DNA of 64,000 nt from Bacteroidota bacterium (GCA_013390605.1 JACAUB010000001.1:1721905-1785904); one strand, 5' to 3'; numbered from the stretch's first letter, positions 53,232-62,372 are shown. The notes: generated by a model from the sequence alone, not told the origin. Made by a program: numbers and translations.

Positions 53232-54092
53232 GTGAATTCAACAATTTTAATTGCCGTTTTGGCTATTTGTGGTATCGGTTTAGCTGCTGCCATTATTCTT
53301 TACATCGTTGCCCAAAAGTTCAAGGTAATTGAAGATCCACGCATAGAAGAAGTAGTGGAACTTTTACCTGGAGCCCATTGTGGTGGATGTGGTTTCCCTG
53401 GATGTCGTGCTCTAGCAGAAACGATTGTGAAGAGGGAATCTCTGGAAAATCTAAATTGTCCGGTTGGTGGCAAAGAGGCCATGGCTCAAATTGCCAAGAT
53501 ACTAGGACTGGAAGCAAATGAAGTTGAACCAAAAATTGCAGTAGTGCGATGCGCTGGTTCAAAAAGTAACGCCCCCCATAAAAGTTCATATGATGGTGCA
53601 TCTAGTTGTGCTTTTGCACAGATGCTTTATGTAGGTGAAAGTGGTTGCCCTTATGGCTGTTTAGGACTAGGCGATTGTGTGGTTTCTTGCCAATTTGATG
53701 CGATGTCGATAGATGAAGAAACCGGATTACCTATTATTAATGGTGATAAATGTGTTTCATGTGGTGCTTGTGTGAAAGCATGTCCACGACAGATTATTGA
53801 AATCCGTTATAAAGGTAAGAAAGACCGTCGCATTTATGTTTCATGTGTAAATAAGGAGAAAGGTGGTCCAGCACGTAAAAATTGTTCTGTAGCTTGTATC
53901 GGTTGCGGAAAATGTGCAAAGGTTTGTCCTTTTGATGCAATTACACTTGAAAACAATCTTGCATACATTGATTTTACCAAATGTAAACTTTGTAGAAAGT
54001 GTGTTAACGAATGTCCAACAAACGCAATTAGCGAACTCAACTTTCCACCTGCAAAAGAGAAACCTAATGAGGTTGCTACAGCTGAAGCGTAA
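53232..54092 (+). CDS. rnfB: RNF electron transport complex subunit B
   Basis: Cytoplasmic FeS subunit of the ferredoxin:NAD+ oxidoreductase that pumps Na+ or H+. 286 residues, GTG start at 53232 with AAGGAAG upstream. N-terminal membrane helix (3-25), then the Fe4S domain with CGGCGFPGC near 49-57 and Cys in NCPVGG near 74. Three further CxxCxxC clusters are at CVSCGACVKAC, CIGCGKCAKVC and CKLCRKCVNEC (about 168-262), with an additional C-x3-C pair in GCPYGCLGLGDC. First gene of rnfBCDGEA, the usual Bacteroidota order. Confidence 0.97.
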   Translation: MNSTILIAVLAICGIGLAAAIILYIVAQKFKVIEDPRIEEVVELLPGAHCGGCGFPGCRALAETIVKRESLENLNCPVGGKEAMAQIAKILGLEANEVEPKIAVVRCAGSKSNAPHKSSYDGASSCAFAQMLYVGESGCPYGCLGLGDCVVSCQFDAMSIDEETGLPIINGDKCVSCGACVKACPRQIIEIRYKGKKDRRIYVSCVNKEKGGPARKNCSVACIGCGKCAKVCPFDAITLENNLAYIDFTKCKLCRKCVNECPTNAISELNFPPAKEKPNEVATAEA

Positions 54093-54131
54093 CAATTGGA
54101 AAACCTATAATATTTTTGAATAAATGGCTAT

Positions 54132-54140
54132 AAAAGGAGG
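54132..54140 (+). promoter_or_regulatory. Strong Shine-Dalgarno deciding the rnfC TTG start
   Basis: AAAAGGAGG is 8 nt before the TTG at 54149, the only plausible start. Confidence 0.75.
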
Positions 54141-54148
54141 ACAATCGA

Positions 54149-55477
54149 TTGAAAACCTTTAAGATAGGAGGGGTTCACCCTGAAGAAAACAAGACATCAG
54201 CAAACCAGCCCATTAAGGTTGTTCCTGTGTCAAAAATTGTATTTATCCCTGTATCTCAACATTTAGGTAATCCTGCCAAACCCTTGGTTGAAAAAGGAGA
54301 AATTGTTAAAACAGGTCAGCTCATTGCAAAGGGCGATGGATTTATTTCTGCAAATGTTCATTCTTCTGTTTCAGGTAAGGTTTTAAAAGTAGAAGAAGTA
54401 ATAGATTATTGTGGAATTCGTCGTCAATCTATTGTTATTGAAACAACAGAAGATGTTTGGGATGAGTCAATAGATACATCAACACAATTGATCACTGAAT
54501 GTACGCTTAACTCAGATGCTATTATTGAGAAGATTAATGAAAAAGGAATTGTGGGGTTAGGTGGTGCTACTTTTCCATCGTATGTAAAATACAAAATACC
54601 TGAAGGTAAAAAGCCTGAAGTACTCATTATTAATGGTGTTGAGTGTGAGCCATATCTGACCGCTGACCATCGGTTAATGTTGGAAAAGAGCCGTGAAATC
54701 ATGGTGGGAATTACCATTTTAATGAAGGGATTAAAAGTTAATAAGGCCATGATTGGGATTGAAAATAATAAACCCGATGCCATTGCTAAATTGAGTTCGT
54801 TAACCTCTGAATTTCCGGGTATTTCTGTTCATGCCTTAAAAGTTAAATATCCGCAAGGTGCTGAAAAACAATTGATAAAAGCACTTATAAATAGGGAAGT
54901 TCCTTCAGGTAAATTGCCAATGGAGGTGGGTTGCGTGGTTCAGAATGTTGGAACTGCTTTTGCTGTCTATGAAGCTATTCAAAAGAATAAACCACTTTTT
55001 GAGCGTGTAGTTACTGTTAGCGGTAAAGCGTTATCAAAACCCTCAAATTTATTGGTTCGTGTTGGAACACCAATTATTGATCTGATTGACATAGCAGGTG
55101 GAATACCTGAAGATACCGGTAAAATTATTATTGGCGGTCCTATGATGGGCAGAGCAGCTTCGGTTGTTGATGCTCCAATTACAAAGGCTACTTCTGGTAT
55201 TTTGGTTATGACTAAAAAAGAAAGTAAGCGCATTGCTCCCGTTTCTTGTATTCGTTGTGGTAAATGTATAACAGTATGTCCAATGGGGCTTGAGCCTTAT
55301 CTTCTGGCTAAACTTTCAGAAGCTCAAATGTGGGAAGAAGCAGAAGACGATCGTATTATGGATTGCATGGAATGTGGTTCTTGTCAGTTTACATGTCCTT
55401 CCGCACGTCCTCTAGTCGATTACATGCGTGTTGGAAAAAACAAAGTAGGACAAATCATTAGAAACAGAAAAAATTAA
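54149..55477 (+). CDS. rnfC: RNF electron transport complex subunit C
   Basis: Peripheral subunit that exchanges electrons with NAD(H); 442 residues with a TTG start set by the strong Shine-Dalgarno. N-terminal barrel-sandwich domain (about 25-110, KGEIVKTGQLIAKG), FMN/NADH-binding Rossmann-like domain (GLGGATFPSYVKY near 138-150 and NGVECEPYLTADH near 166-178), and two 4Fe-4S clusters: CIRCGKCITVCP near 368-379 and CMECGSCQFTCPS near 407-419. 56 bp after rnfB and 3 bp before rnfD. Confidence 0.97.
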   Translation: MKTFKIGGVHPEENKTSANQPIKVVPVSKIVFIPVSQHLGNPAKPLVEKGEIVKTGQLIAKGDGFISANVHSSVSGKVLKVEEVIDYCGIRRQSIVIETTEDVWDESIDTSTQLITECTLNSDAIIEKINEKGIVGLGGATFPSYVKYKIPEGKKPEVLIINGVECEPYLTADHRLMLEKSREIMVGITILMKGLKVNKAMIGIENNKPDAIAKLSSLTSEFPGISVHALKVKYPQGAEKQLIKALINREVPSGKLPMEVGCVVQNVGTAFAVYEAIQKNKPLFERVVTVSGKALSKPSNLLVRVGTPIIDLIDIAGGIPEDTGKIIIGGPMMGRAASVVDAPITKATSGILVMTKKESKRIAPVSCIRCGKCITVCPMGLEPYLLAKLSEAQMWEEAEDDRIMDCMECGSCQFTCPSARPLVDYMRVGKNKVGQIIRNRKN

Positions 55478-55480
55478 ACT

Positions 55481-56476
55481 ATGAATTTGATTACAGTATC
55501 GGGGTCTCCTCACCTTCATGGAGATCAATCGGTGAAAAAGATTATGTGGGGAGTTGTTATTGCCATGCTTCCTGCCTTTTTCGTTTCAGTTTGGTATTTT
55601 GGTATTCCGGCGCTACTCACAATTCTTGTAGCTATTGTTACTTGTTTGGTTGCAGAATATCTAATGAAACGATATATTCTGCATGAAGAAGCATCGCTTA
55701 GTGATGGCTCAGCAGTGATTACCGGAATGCTTTTGGCTTTTAATGTACCAAGTAGTCTTCCCTGGTGGCAAACAGCATTAGGAGCTATCTTTGCTATAGG
55801 TGTTGCAAAAATCGCTTTTGGTGGATTAGGCAAAAACCTTTTTAATCCTGCATTGGTTGGTCGTGTATTTTTATTAGTTTCTTTTCCTGTTAATATGACC
55901 AATTGGCCTATTCCTACTCCTAACCATTGGGTTTTAGTTGATGCTATTTCGGGTCCAACTGCTTTAGGATCCTTAAAAGAGAGTTTAGCGAAAGGTGAGA
56001 TGATTGACAAAATTAGTACTACACTACCTTCATATCAAAACATGTTTATGGGACAGATTGGAGGGTCTCTTGGTGAAGTTTCTGCTATTGCAATTCTTCT
56101 TGGCGGTATTTATCTGCTCTATCGTCGTATTATTACCTGGCATATTCCAGTCTCCTATCTACTTACTGTTTTTGTATTTACCGGGATAATGTATTTGGTT
56201 GATCCGGGTCACTATATTGATCCAGTTTTTCATATACTTGCTGGTGGTTTGATGTTAGGTGCCTTTTTTATGGCAACAGATATGGTTACTTCACCTATGA
56301 CTTATAAAGGGATGTTGGTGTTTGGCTTTGGTTGTGGTGTCCTCACTGTCTTAATTCGTTTATGGGGTGTTTATCCTGAAGGCGTATCATTTGCCATTCT
56401 TATTATGAATGCTACTGTACCATTAATAAATAAAGGTTTTAAGCCTAAAAAGTTTGGGGAGGTTAGAAATGGCTAA
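55481..56476 (+). CDS. rnfD: RNF electron transport complex subunit D
   Basis: Integral membrane flavoprotein, 331 residues and about nine helices, that carries ions through the complex. The flavin-attachment region reads VDAISGPTALGS near 155-166; the usual S-G-A-T core has Pro in place of Ala but keeps the Thr that bears FMN. The helix ending GGLGKNLFNPALVGRVFL near 115-132 is typical. It begins 3 bp after the rnfC stop with no Shine-Dalgarno, so translation is probably coupled. The last 8 bp overlap rnfG. Confidence 0.96.
   Translation: MNLITVSGSPHLHGDQSVKKIMWGVVIAMLPAFFVSVWYFGIPALLTILVAIVTCLVAEYLMKRYILHEEASLSDGSAVITGMLLAFNVPSSLPWWQTALGAIFAIGVAKIAFGGLGKNLFNPALVGRVFLLVSFPVNMTNWPIPTPNHWVLVDAISGPTALGSLKESLAKGEMIDKISTTLPSYQNMFMGQIGGSLGEVSAIAILLGGIYLLYRRIITWHIPVSYLLTVFVFTGIMYLVDPGHYIDPVFHILAGGLMLGAFFMATDMVTSPMTYKGMLVFGFGCGVLTVLIRLWGVYPEGVSFAILIMNATVPLINKGFKPKKFGEVRNG
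56456..56462 (+). promoter_or_regulatory. Shine-Dalgarno of rnfG inside rnfD
   Basis: GGGGAGG ends 6 nt before the ATG at 56469, inside the end of rnfD. It excludes the in-frame TTG at 56454. Confidence 0.7.
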
Positions 56477-57089
56477 GATGGAATCTACACTTAAGAATAT
56501 GGTGCTATCACTGACATTGATTTCAATGGCGATGGTGGCCGGGCTAGGATTTGTTTATGAGCTTACAAAAGATACAATCGCTAAGGCTGAAAAACAAAAG
56601 GAAGTATCAGCAGTAAAAGATGTATTGCCTTCGTTTGATAATAATCCTATTGCAGAGATGAAAGAAATTGATGGCTTAACATTCTATCCGGCAAAAAAGA
56701 ATGGACAGAGCGTAGGTTGTGCTGTTAAAACATTTACGAATAAAGCTTTTAGTGGGCGATTTGATCTAATGGTTGGTTTTCTGGCTGACGGTACTATAAA
56801 AACCATCGTAGTTTTGGAACAAAAAGAGACACCCGGATTAGGTGCTAAAATGACTGAGCCTAAGTTTAAAGATCAGTTTAATGGTAAAAATCCAGCACTG
56901 TTTCCTTTAATGGTAAAGAAAGATGGTGGAAAAGTTGATGCAATTTCAGCAGCTACTATTAGTTCCAGAGCCTTTTGTGATGGCGTTCAAAAAGCTTATA
57001 ATTTATATATGAAAAACTTTGTTCATTCAACTTCAGGTGAAGCTAATAAATCTGATTCATCAGCTGTGAAAGGAGGTCTTCATGAGTAA
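56469..57089 (+). CDS. rnfG: RNF electron transport complex subunit G
   Basis: Membrane-anchored flavoprotein (206 residues) with one N-terminal helix (about 12-32) and a periplasmic FMN domain. Covalent FMN is attached to Thr in the motif D-x-I-S-G-A-T of this family; here it reads DAISAATISS near 165-174, so the Gly is Ala but the Thr is kept. Conserved ETPGLGAKM is near 120-128. The gene overlaps rnfD by 8 bp and rnfE by 8 bp. The start was chosen from the Shine-Dalgarno at 56456-56462. Confidence 0.96.
   Translation: MAKMESTLKNMVLSLTLISMAMVAGLGFVYELTKDTIAKAEKQKEVSAVKDVLPSFDNNPIAEMKEIDGLTFYPAKKNGQSVGCAVKTFTNKAFSGRFDLMVGFLADGTIKTIVVLEQKETPGLGAKMTEPKFKDQFNGKNPALFPLMVKKDGGKVDAISAATISSRAFCDGVQKAYNLYMKNFVHSTSGEANKSDSSAVKGGLHE
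57069..57077 (+). promoter_or_regulatory. Near-perfect Shine-Dalgarno of rnfE
   Basis: AAAGGAGGT lies 4 nt before the ATG at 57082, within the end of rnfG. Confidence 0.75.
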
Positions 57090-57678
57090 TTTTAAAGTAT
57101 TCACAAACGGAATTATAAAAGAAAATCCTACGTTTGTGATGGTTTTAGGAACTTGTCCGGTTCTTGCAATCACAACAACCGGTTTTAATGGTGTTGGGAT
57201 GGGATTAGCAACAGCGTTTGTTCTTGTTCTGTCAAATATTATCATTTCGGTTCTTAAAAACTATATACCGGATAAGGTTCGTATTGCTGTATTTATTACA
57301 ATCATTGCAACTTGTGTTAGTGTGGTTGAGCTATTGATGAAGGCTTATACACCAGAGCTTTATAAATCATTGGGGATCTTTATTCCATTGATTGTAGTTA
57401 ACTGTCTGGTCCTAGGTAGAGCAGAAGCATTTGCTCAAAAGAGAGGTGTTTGGGCTTCTGCACTTGATGGTTTGGGTATGGGATTAGGGTTTACATTAGC
57501 ATTAACCCTGATTAGTATTGTTCGCGAAATTTTGGGTAATGGATCTATATTTGGCTTTCCCTTTTTACCTGCTGAAGCAGATAAGATTTTACTGTTTATT
57601 TTGCCTCCGGGCGCATTCTTAACATATGGACTTTTGTTCGCAATAATGAATGCACTTAAAAGAAAAGCTAACATTTAA
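57082..57678 (+). CDS. rnfE: RNF electron transport complex subunit E
   Basis: Six-helix integral membrane subunit, 198 residues, paralogous to RnfA and to NqrD. Conserved LGTCPVLAIT (22-31, with the Cys that binds a membrane FeS cluster in this family) and IPLIVVNCLVLGRAEAFA near 100-117 with a second Cys. It starts inside rnfG (8-bp overlap) with a near-perfect Shine-Dalgarno. 12 bp before rnfA. Confidence 0.97.
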   Translation: MSNFKVFTNGIIKENPTFVMVLGTCPVLAITTTGFNGVGMGLATAFVLVLSNIIISVLKNYIPDKVRIAVFITIIATCVSVVELLMKAYTPELYKSLGIFIPLIVVNCLVLGRAEAFAQKRGVWASALDGLGMGLGFTLALTLISIVREILGNGSIFGFPFLPAEADKILLFILPPGAFLTYGLLFAIMNALKRKANI

Positions 57679-57690
57679 TTCGATTCAACA

Positions 57691-58266
57691 ATGGACTATA
57701 TTAAGATAATTATCATTGCGATTATTGTTAACAATATCATATTATCGCAGTTTTTGGGGATCTGTTCTTTTCTCGGGGTTACCGGTAAAGTTTCAACAGC
57801 TATTGGAATGGGTGCTGCCGTTACCTTTGTTATTGCAATGGGTAATGCTATTACCTACTTAATTCAAACATTTATTCTGGTTCCTTATCATATAGAGTTT
57901 CTGCAAACAATCACCTTTATTTTTGTAGTTGCATTTCTGGTTCAGATTGTAGAGATTATTGTTAAGAAGTCTATGCCTCCATTGTATCAGGCGTTAGGTA
58001 TTTATCTTCCTTTGATTACTACAAATTGCGCTACATTGGCAGTTGCACTGTTAGCAGTTCAGAAAAGCTTCACATTAGTCGAAAGTGTAATCTTTGCATC
58101 TGCTACAGGTGTTGGATATACATTGGCGCTTGTTTTAATGGCCGGTATACGCGAACAGATGGAGATAAATGGTTATCCAAAAGGAATGAAAGGCTTTCCT
58201 ATGACATTGGTCATTGGGAGTCTTTTAGCATTAGCCTTTATGGGATTCTCGGGATTGGTAAAATAA
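57691..58266 (+). CDS. rnfA: RNF electron transport complex subunit A
   Basis: Six-helix integral membrane subunit, 191 residues, paralogous to RnfE and inserted in opposite orientation. Conserved SQFLGICSFLGVT near 19-31 and LPLITTNCATLAVALL near 106-121 provide the two Cys for the shared membrane FeS cluster. Last gene of the rnf operon, ended by the terminator at 58287-58322. Confidence 0.97.
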   Translation: MDYIKIIIIAIIVNNIILSQFLGICSFLGVTGKVSTAIGMGAAVTFVIAMGNAITYLIQTFILVPYHIEFLQTITFIFVVAFLVQIVEIIVKKSMPPLYQALGIYLPLITTNCATLAVALLAVQKSFTLVESVIFASATGVGYTLALVLMAGIREQMEINGYPKGMKGFPMTLVIGSLLALAFMGFSGLVK

Positions 58267-58286
58267 GACTATTCTATTTAATATTT

Positions 58287-58322
58287 AAAAGAGGCCGGAG
58301 TGTAATACTTTCGGCCTCTTTT
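58287..58322. terminator. Bidirectional terminator after rnfA
   Basis: A perfect 11-bp stem (AAAAGAGGCCG, 58287-58297, with CGGCCTCTTTT, 58312-58322) between rnfA and the convergent CoA-transferase gene. Confidence 0.92.
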
Positions 58323-58328
58323 ACAATT

Positions 58329-59828
58329 TTATAAACCATATTTTGTCCAGTCGACATTTCGCATGTCACCTGTTTTTTCAAAACAAAGATGCATCCCAAA
58401 TGCTGATGCTAATGCTACAGGTGTATGTGAATCAACTCCTGCATGGTTGATATAGTCTCGTAGAATACCACGATATTCAGGATGGACACAATTGTTTAAG
58501 ATCTCTTCTGCTTTTGCTTTTGGAGATTTCGATCTCAAGTCAGCTACCCCTTGTTCTGTTATCAATACCTGCACAGAGTGCTCGCTATGATCAGTGTGTG
58601 TCGCCATAGGTACAAATGCACTAATCTTTCCGCCCTTGGCGACAGAAGGACAAGTAAATATAGAGATGTAAGCGTTACGGGTGAAGTCACCTGATCCCCC
58701 AATACCATTCATCATCTTGCTCCCCATGACTTGTGTGCTGTTTACATTTCCATATAAATCTGCCTCTAATGCTGTATTAATAGATATAATACCCAAACGA
58801 CGTGCAACCTCAGGGCTATTACTAATCTCTTGTGGACGTAGTATTAATCGGTTACGAAAGAATTCAAGATTCTCATAAACAGTTTTCAAAACATTAGGAG
58901 AAACAGTTAATGAACAGCCACTTGCAAAACTGATTCTGCCTTCTTGCATCAGACTGATCACAGAGTCTTGAATAACTTCAGTATACATTTCAAACTGAGG
59001 AATATTCTTATTTACCCCCAATGCTCCTAATACTGCATTTGCAATATTACCTACACCACTTTGTATTGGAAGAAAAGAAGAAGGAATTCTGCCTTTTCTC
59101 ATTTCATTGGCAAGGAATTCTGCAACATTCTGGCCAATCTTGTCGGTTACCTCGTCAGTCTTCGAAAACCCTTTCACCTCATCTGGAAGATTGGTTTCTA
59201 CTATCCCAACTATTTTAGATGGATCTACTTTAATTACTTCAACTCCTGCTCTATCTGAAGGTTTATAAATCGGAATTTCTCTTCTGAAAGGTGGGTCTTG
59301 TTGGATATGAATGTCATGAATTCCGCGTAGACTCTTAGGGTGATAATGGTTAAGTTCGATGATAATTCTATCGGCTACTTTACAAATCGTTGGAGAGATA
59401 CCCACTCCGGTAGTCAGAACAATCTCACCATTTTCATTTACATCACATGCTTCAATGATAGCCCAGTTAATTTTTCCAAGAAAACCATACCGAATGCTAG
59501 GTCCTACAGATGATAAATGAGTATCGAAATATTCCGCTTTTCCTGCGTTAATTAAGTCCCTTAAGTCTTTGTTAGACTGATAGGGGGTGCGAAATAATAC
59601 TGCCTCTGCACGCGCTAAAGCGCCATCGAGAGAATCACCGGTTGAAGCACCTGTAATAACTCCAACCTTGAAAGGTTTGTTGTTTGCATGTTCGTTTTTT
59701 GCGCGTTCGGCAATAGCCAACGGAATTGCTTTAACTGAACCTGCCGGAGTAAAACCACTAAAACCTATTACATCATTATTATTAATGTAGCTAGCAGCTT
59801 CTTCGGCTGAGATGAATCGAATCGCCAT
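58329..59828 (-). CDS. Acetyl-CoA hydrolase/transferase, succinyl-CoA:acetate type
   Basis: Class I CoA-transferase of the AarC/Cat1 family, 499 residues. It moves CoA between succinate or another acid and acetate, consistent with fermentation. N-terminal domain opens SAEEAASYINNNDVIGFSGFTPAG; the catalytic Glu is expected in INTALEADLYGNVNST near 340-355 by comparison with AarC; the CoA-contact segment is GSKMMNGIGGSGDFTRNA near 361-378. The C-terminal MATHTDHSEHSVQVLITEQGVADLR is split over about 398-422. Convergent with the rnf operon. Confidence 0.94.
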   Translation of the reverse strand: MAIRFISAEEAASYINNNDVIGFSGFTPAGSVKAIPLAIAERAKNEHANNKPFKVGVITGASTGDSLDGALARAEAVLFRTPYQSNKDLRDLINAGKAEYFDTHLSSVGPSIRYGFLGKINWAIIEACDVNENGEIVLTTGVGISPTICKVADRIIIELNHYHPKSLRGIHDIHIQQDPPFRREIPIYKPSDRAGVEVIKVDPSKIVGIVETNLPDEVKGFSKTDEVTDKIGQNVAEFLANEMRKGRIPSSFLPIQSGVGNIANAVLGALGVNKNIPQFEMYTEVIQDSVISLMQEGRISFASGCSLTVSPNVLKTVYENLEFFRNRLILRPQEISNSPEVARRLGIISINTALEADLYGNVNSTQVMGSKMMNGIGGSGDFTRNAYISIFTCPSVAKGGKISAFVPMATHTDHSEHSVQVLITEQGVADLRSKSPKAKAEEILNNCVHPEYRGILRDYINHAGVDSHTPVALASAFGMHLCFEKTGDMRNVDWTKYGL

Positions 59829-59943
59829 AATGCTATTCTTTTAGGATATGGAAATAATTATCGTACTCAATATGAGCCCGAAAAAATAAGGTGCAAAGGT
59901 ACTGTTTTCTTACAAATCGTATTTTATTTTCAAGAAAAGAAAT

Positions 59944-59951
59944 TAACTTTG
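59944..59951 (+). promoter_or_regulatory. -7 promoter box of the histidine kinase-galK unit
   Basis: TAACTTTG matches TAnnTTTG. A start near 59957 excludes the upstream in-frame GTG (59891) and favours ATG 59981, which has AGGAG at 59967-59971. Confidence 0.6.
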
Positions 59952-59980
59952 TGGTTACGAATGGAAAGGAGAGACGTATT

Positions 59981-61177
59981 ATGAAAATCAACATCCGTGA
60001 TCTGAGAGAGTCAAATGAATTCCTGAATATATTACTGGATAATGTAAATTCTGCAATATTCTTAATTGATCCTACAATTCGTATAACTAGTATAAATGAT
60101 GCTTTTACAAGTGTCTTTCAAAACGATCGTTCTAATATACTTGGAGAACTTTGCGGAAATGCCTTAGGGTGTTCTTATTCTGTAGAGGAGGGGAAAAATT
60201 GTGGAGAAACCTCCAATTGTAATAAATGTGAATTCAGAGAATCACTACTCGGTGCTTTCATGCAAAATATACCCGTTGATCGTCAATCACTCACTCGCGA
60301 GTATTATATACGAGGGGTCAAAACAACCAAATATTTACAATACAGTACAAGGCTTATTAAATTTAATGGTCAGGAAATGGCCTTGGTTATTGTTGACGAT
60401 ATTACAAGTCTTGAAGAACAACGATTGGTTTTAGCTAAACAGAACGAAATGCTTACCGATTTAAATGAACAGAAGAATTTGTTTTTAGGTATGGCAGCCC
60501 ATGATCTTCGTAATCCAATTGCATCGATTAAGGGCTTATCCGAGTTGATGCTTGAGATACATGAGACATTAAAACCTGAAGAGACAATTGAATTTTTACA
60601 AATGATGAATTCAGCTAGCGTTCATAGTCTTCAGTTAATTAATGATCTACTTACGATTTCGAAAATTGAAGCTGGAAAACTTGACTTAAAAAGAGAGAAA
60701 GTTAACTATGTTGCTTTTCTAAAGGGAATATTAAAAGTAAATCAATTCTTTGCAAGAAATAAGCAAATGACACTTTATCTTCATGTTGATGAGAAAATCC
60801 CACAAATTGATATTGATAAGGATAAAATAGGGCAGGTGGTTGATAATCTGATTAGTAATGCCATAAAATATTCTTTTCAGGGAACAAACATTAATATTGT
60901 AGTTGAATTTAAAAACAATCAGGTAATAACTCATATTATAGATCAGGGTCAAGGTATTCCCCAAAACGAATTACCTTTGATCTTTCAGGAATTTCAGAAA
61001 ACATCAGTCAGGTCTACTGGAGGAGAATCGAGCACAGGTCTTGGACTGGCTATTGCAAAAAAAATTGTTGAACGGCATGGTGGTAAAATTTCGGTTCATA
61101 GTGAAGTAGGGAAAGGATCTGATTTCTTCTTTTCTATACCTGCAGAATTACAATTTGAAAATCAAATTCATTCATAA
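59981..61177 (+). CDS. Cytoplasmic PAS-domain sensor histidine kinase with Cys cluster
   Basis: 398-residue kinase without membrane segments. PAS domain about 12-135, carrying a five-Cys cluster (C52 in GELCG, C58 in LGCSY, C67 in NCGE, C73 in SNCNK, C76 in KCEF, approximate) that could bind heme, FeS or another metal, or act as a redox switch. Coiled linker 140-165, HisKA with the phosphorylated His in LGMAAHDLRNPIAS near 171-184, then HATPase with DNLISNAIKYS near 287, DQGQGIP near 317 and TGLGLAIAKKIVERHGG near 349. No response regulator is adjacent. It is 11 bp upstream of galK. Confidence 0.9.
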   Translation: MKINIRDLRESNEFLNILLDNVNSAIFLIDPTIRITSINDAFTSVFQNDRSNILGELCGNALGCSYSVEEGKNCGETSNCNKCEFRESLLGAFMQNIPVDRQSLTREYYIRGVKTTKYLQYSTRLIKFNGQEMALVIVDDITSLEEQRLVLAKQNEMLTDLNEQKNLFLGMAAHDLRNPIASIKGLSELMLEIHETLKPEETIEFLQMMNSASVHSLQLINDLLTISKIEAGKLDLKREKVNYVAFLKGILKVNQFFARNKQMTLYLHVDEKIPQIDIDKDKIGQVVDNLISNAIKYSFQGTNINIVVEFKNNQVITHIIDQGQGIPQNELPLIFQEFQKTSVRSTGGESSTGLGLAIAKKIVERHGGKISVHSEVGKGSDFFFSIPAELQFENQIHS

Positions 61178-61188
61178 ATAAGTATATC

Positions 61189-62349
61189 GTGGATTCAAAT
61201 CTTCTTCTAAAAGAGTTTTACCAGCGCTTTGGTAATGAAAATGTTAAACCAGAGCTATATTTTGCTCCGGGACGTGTGAACCTTATTGGTGAGCATACTG
61301 ATTATAATGGTGGATATGTATTGCCTTGCGCAATAAGTTATGGTACCTATCTTTTTGTACGTAGAATTAGCGAACCAGTAGTTCGTTTTGCTACTACAAA
61401 TTTTGAGTTTAAGGCAGAGATTCCTCTCTCAGAGCTAAGTATTAAACAACCTGATAAATGGATCAATTATCCACTTGCAGTAATGGATCAGTTTACCAAG
61501 CTGAACGTTAAAATAGAAGGTATGGAAATGCTTTATTCTGGCAATATTCCTAATGGCGCCGGTCTTTCTTCTTCGGCATCTATTGAAATGGCAACAGCAG
61601 TTGCTATTAGCCATCTTTATAATGTTGATATATCGATGGTCGAAATGGCCAAATTATCACGCAGAGCAGAAAACGAGTTCGTTGGGATGAATTGTGGCAT
61701 TATGGATATGTTCGCCATTGGAATGGGTAAAAAAAATGGTGCACTATTCCTGAACTGCCGTACTTATGAATACAATGTAGTATCTGCAAATGTTGCAGGT
61801 TATACACTTGTTATTATGAATACTAATAAACGTAGAGGTTTAACTGATTCCAAATATAATGAACGAGTAGCTGAATGTCAGGCTGCACTAAAGGCATTGA
61901 GTGTAGATAGACCATTAGTTGATCTTTCTGACTTGACTTTACCTGAATTTGAATCATTACAACATTTGATTACTGATGAAGTAGTTCGTAAACGCGCATA
62001 CCATGTTATTAGTGAAAATGCAAGAGTACTAGCTGCCGTTGATGCATTAAAAGAGAATAGAATTCCTGAATTCGGTCAATTAATGAATGCTTCTCACGAT
62101 TCATTACGCGATAATTATGAAGTAACCGGTTTTGAATTGGATACGATTGTTGACGAAGCGCGTAATATAAATGGCGTTATCGGTGCTCGTATGACAGGTG
62201 CAGGTTTTGGCGGTTGCGCCATTGCTTTGGTGAAATCAGAAAAAGTGAGTGAATTTTGTAGTACTGTTGGTGCAAATTATGAAGAGAAAACAGGACTAAA
62301 ACCAGATTTCTATATAGCAGAAATTGGTGATGGTGCCCGTAAATTATAA
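61189..62349 (+). CDS. galK: Galactokinase
   Basis: Phosphorylates galactose to galactose 1-phosphate, the first Leloir step. 386 residues of the GHMP family with a GTG start (61189). Signatures: GRVNLIGEHTDYNGGYVLP near 28-46, the ATP loop NGAGLSSSASIEMA near 121-134, and MTGAGFGGCAIALV near 334-347. There is no other gal gene here. It follows the PAS kinase by 11 bp and lacks its own promoter, so the two are likely cotranscribed. A terminator follows at 62373-62414. Confidence 0.97.
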   Translation: MDSNLLLKEFYQRFGNENVKPELYFAPGRVNLIGEHTDYNGGYVLPCAISYGTYLFVRRISEPVVRFATTNFEFKAEIPLSELSIKQPDKWINYPLAVMDQFTKLNVKIEGMEMLYSGNIPNGAGLSSSASIEMATAVAISHLYNVDISMVEMAKLSRRAENEFVGMNCGIMDMFAIGMGKKNGALFLNCRTYEYNVVSANVAGYTLVIMNTNKRRGLTDSKYNERVAECQAALKALSVDRPLVDLSDLTLPEFESLQHLITDEVVRKRAYHVISENARVLAAVDALKENRIPEFGQLMNASHDSLRDNYEVTGFELDTIVDEARNINGVIGARMTGAGFGGCAIALVKSEKVSEFCSTVGANYEEKTGLKPDFYIAEIGDGARKL

Positions 62350-62372
62350 TTAGATATCTTTTAAAATTTTGT

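Noticed and set aside
54124..54162. Twelve-codon ATG ORF (MAIKGGQSIENL) overlapping the rnfC start
   Set aside because: It contains the rnfC Shine-Dalgarno and reads out of frame into rnfC; no amino-acid bias suggests a leader. Most likely chance.
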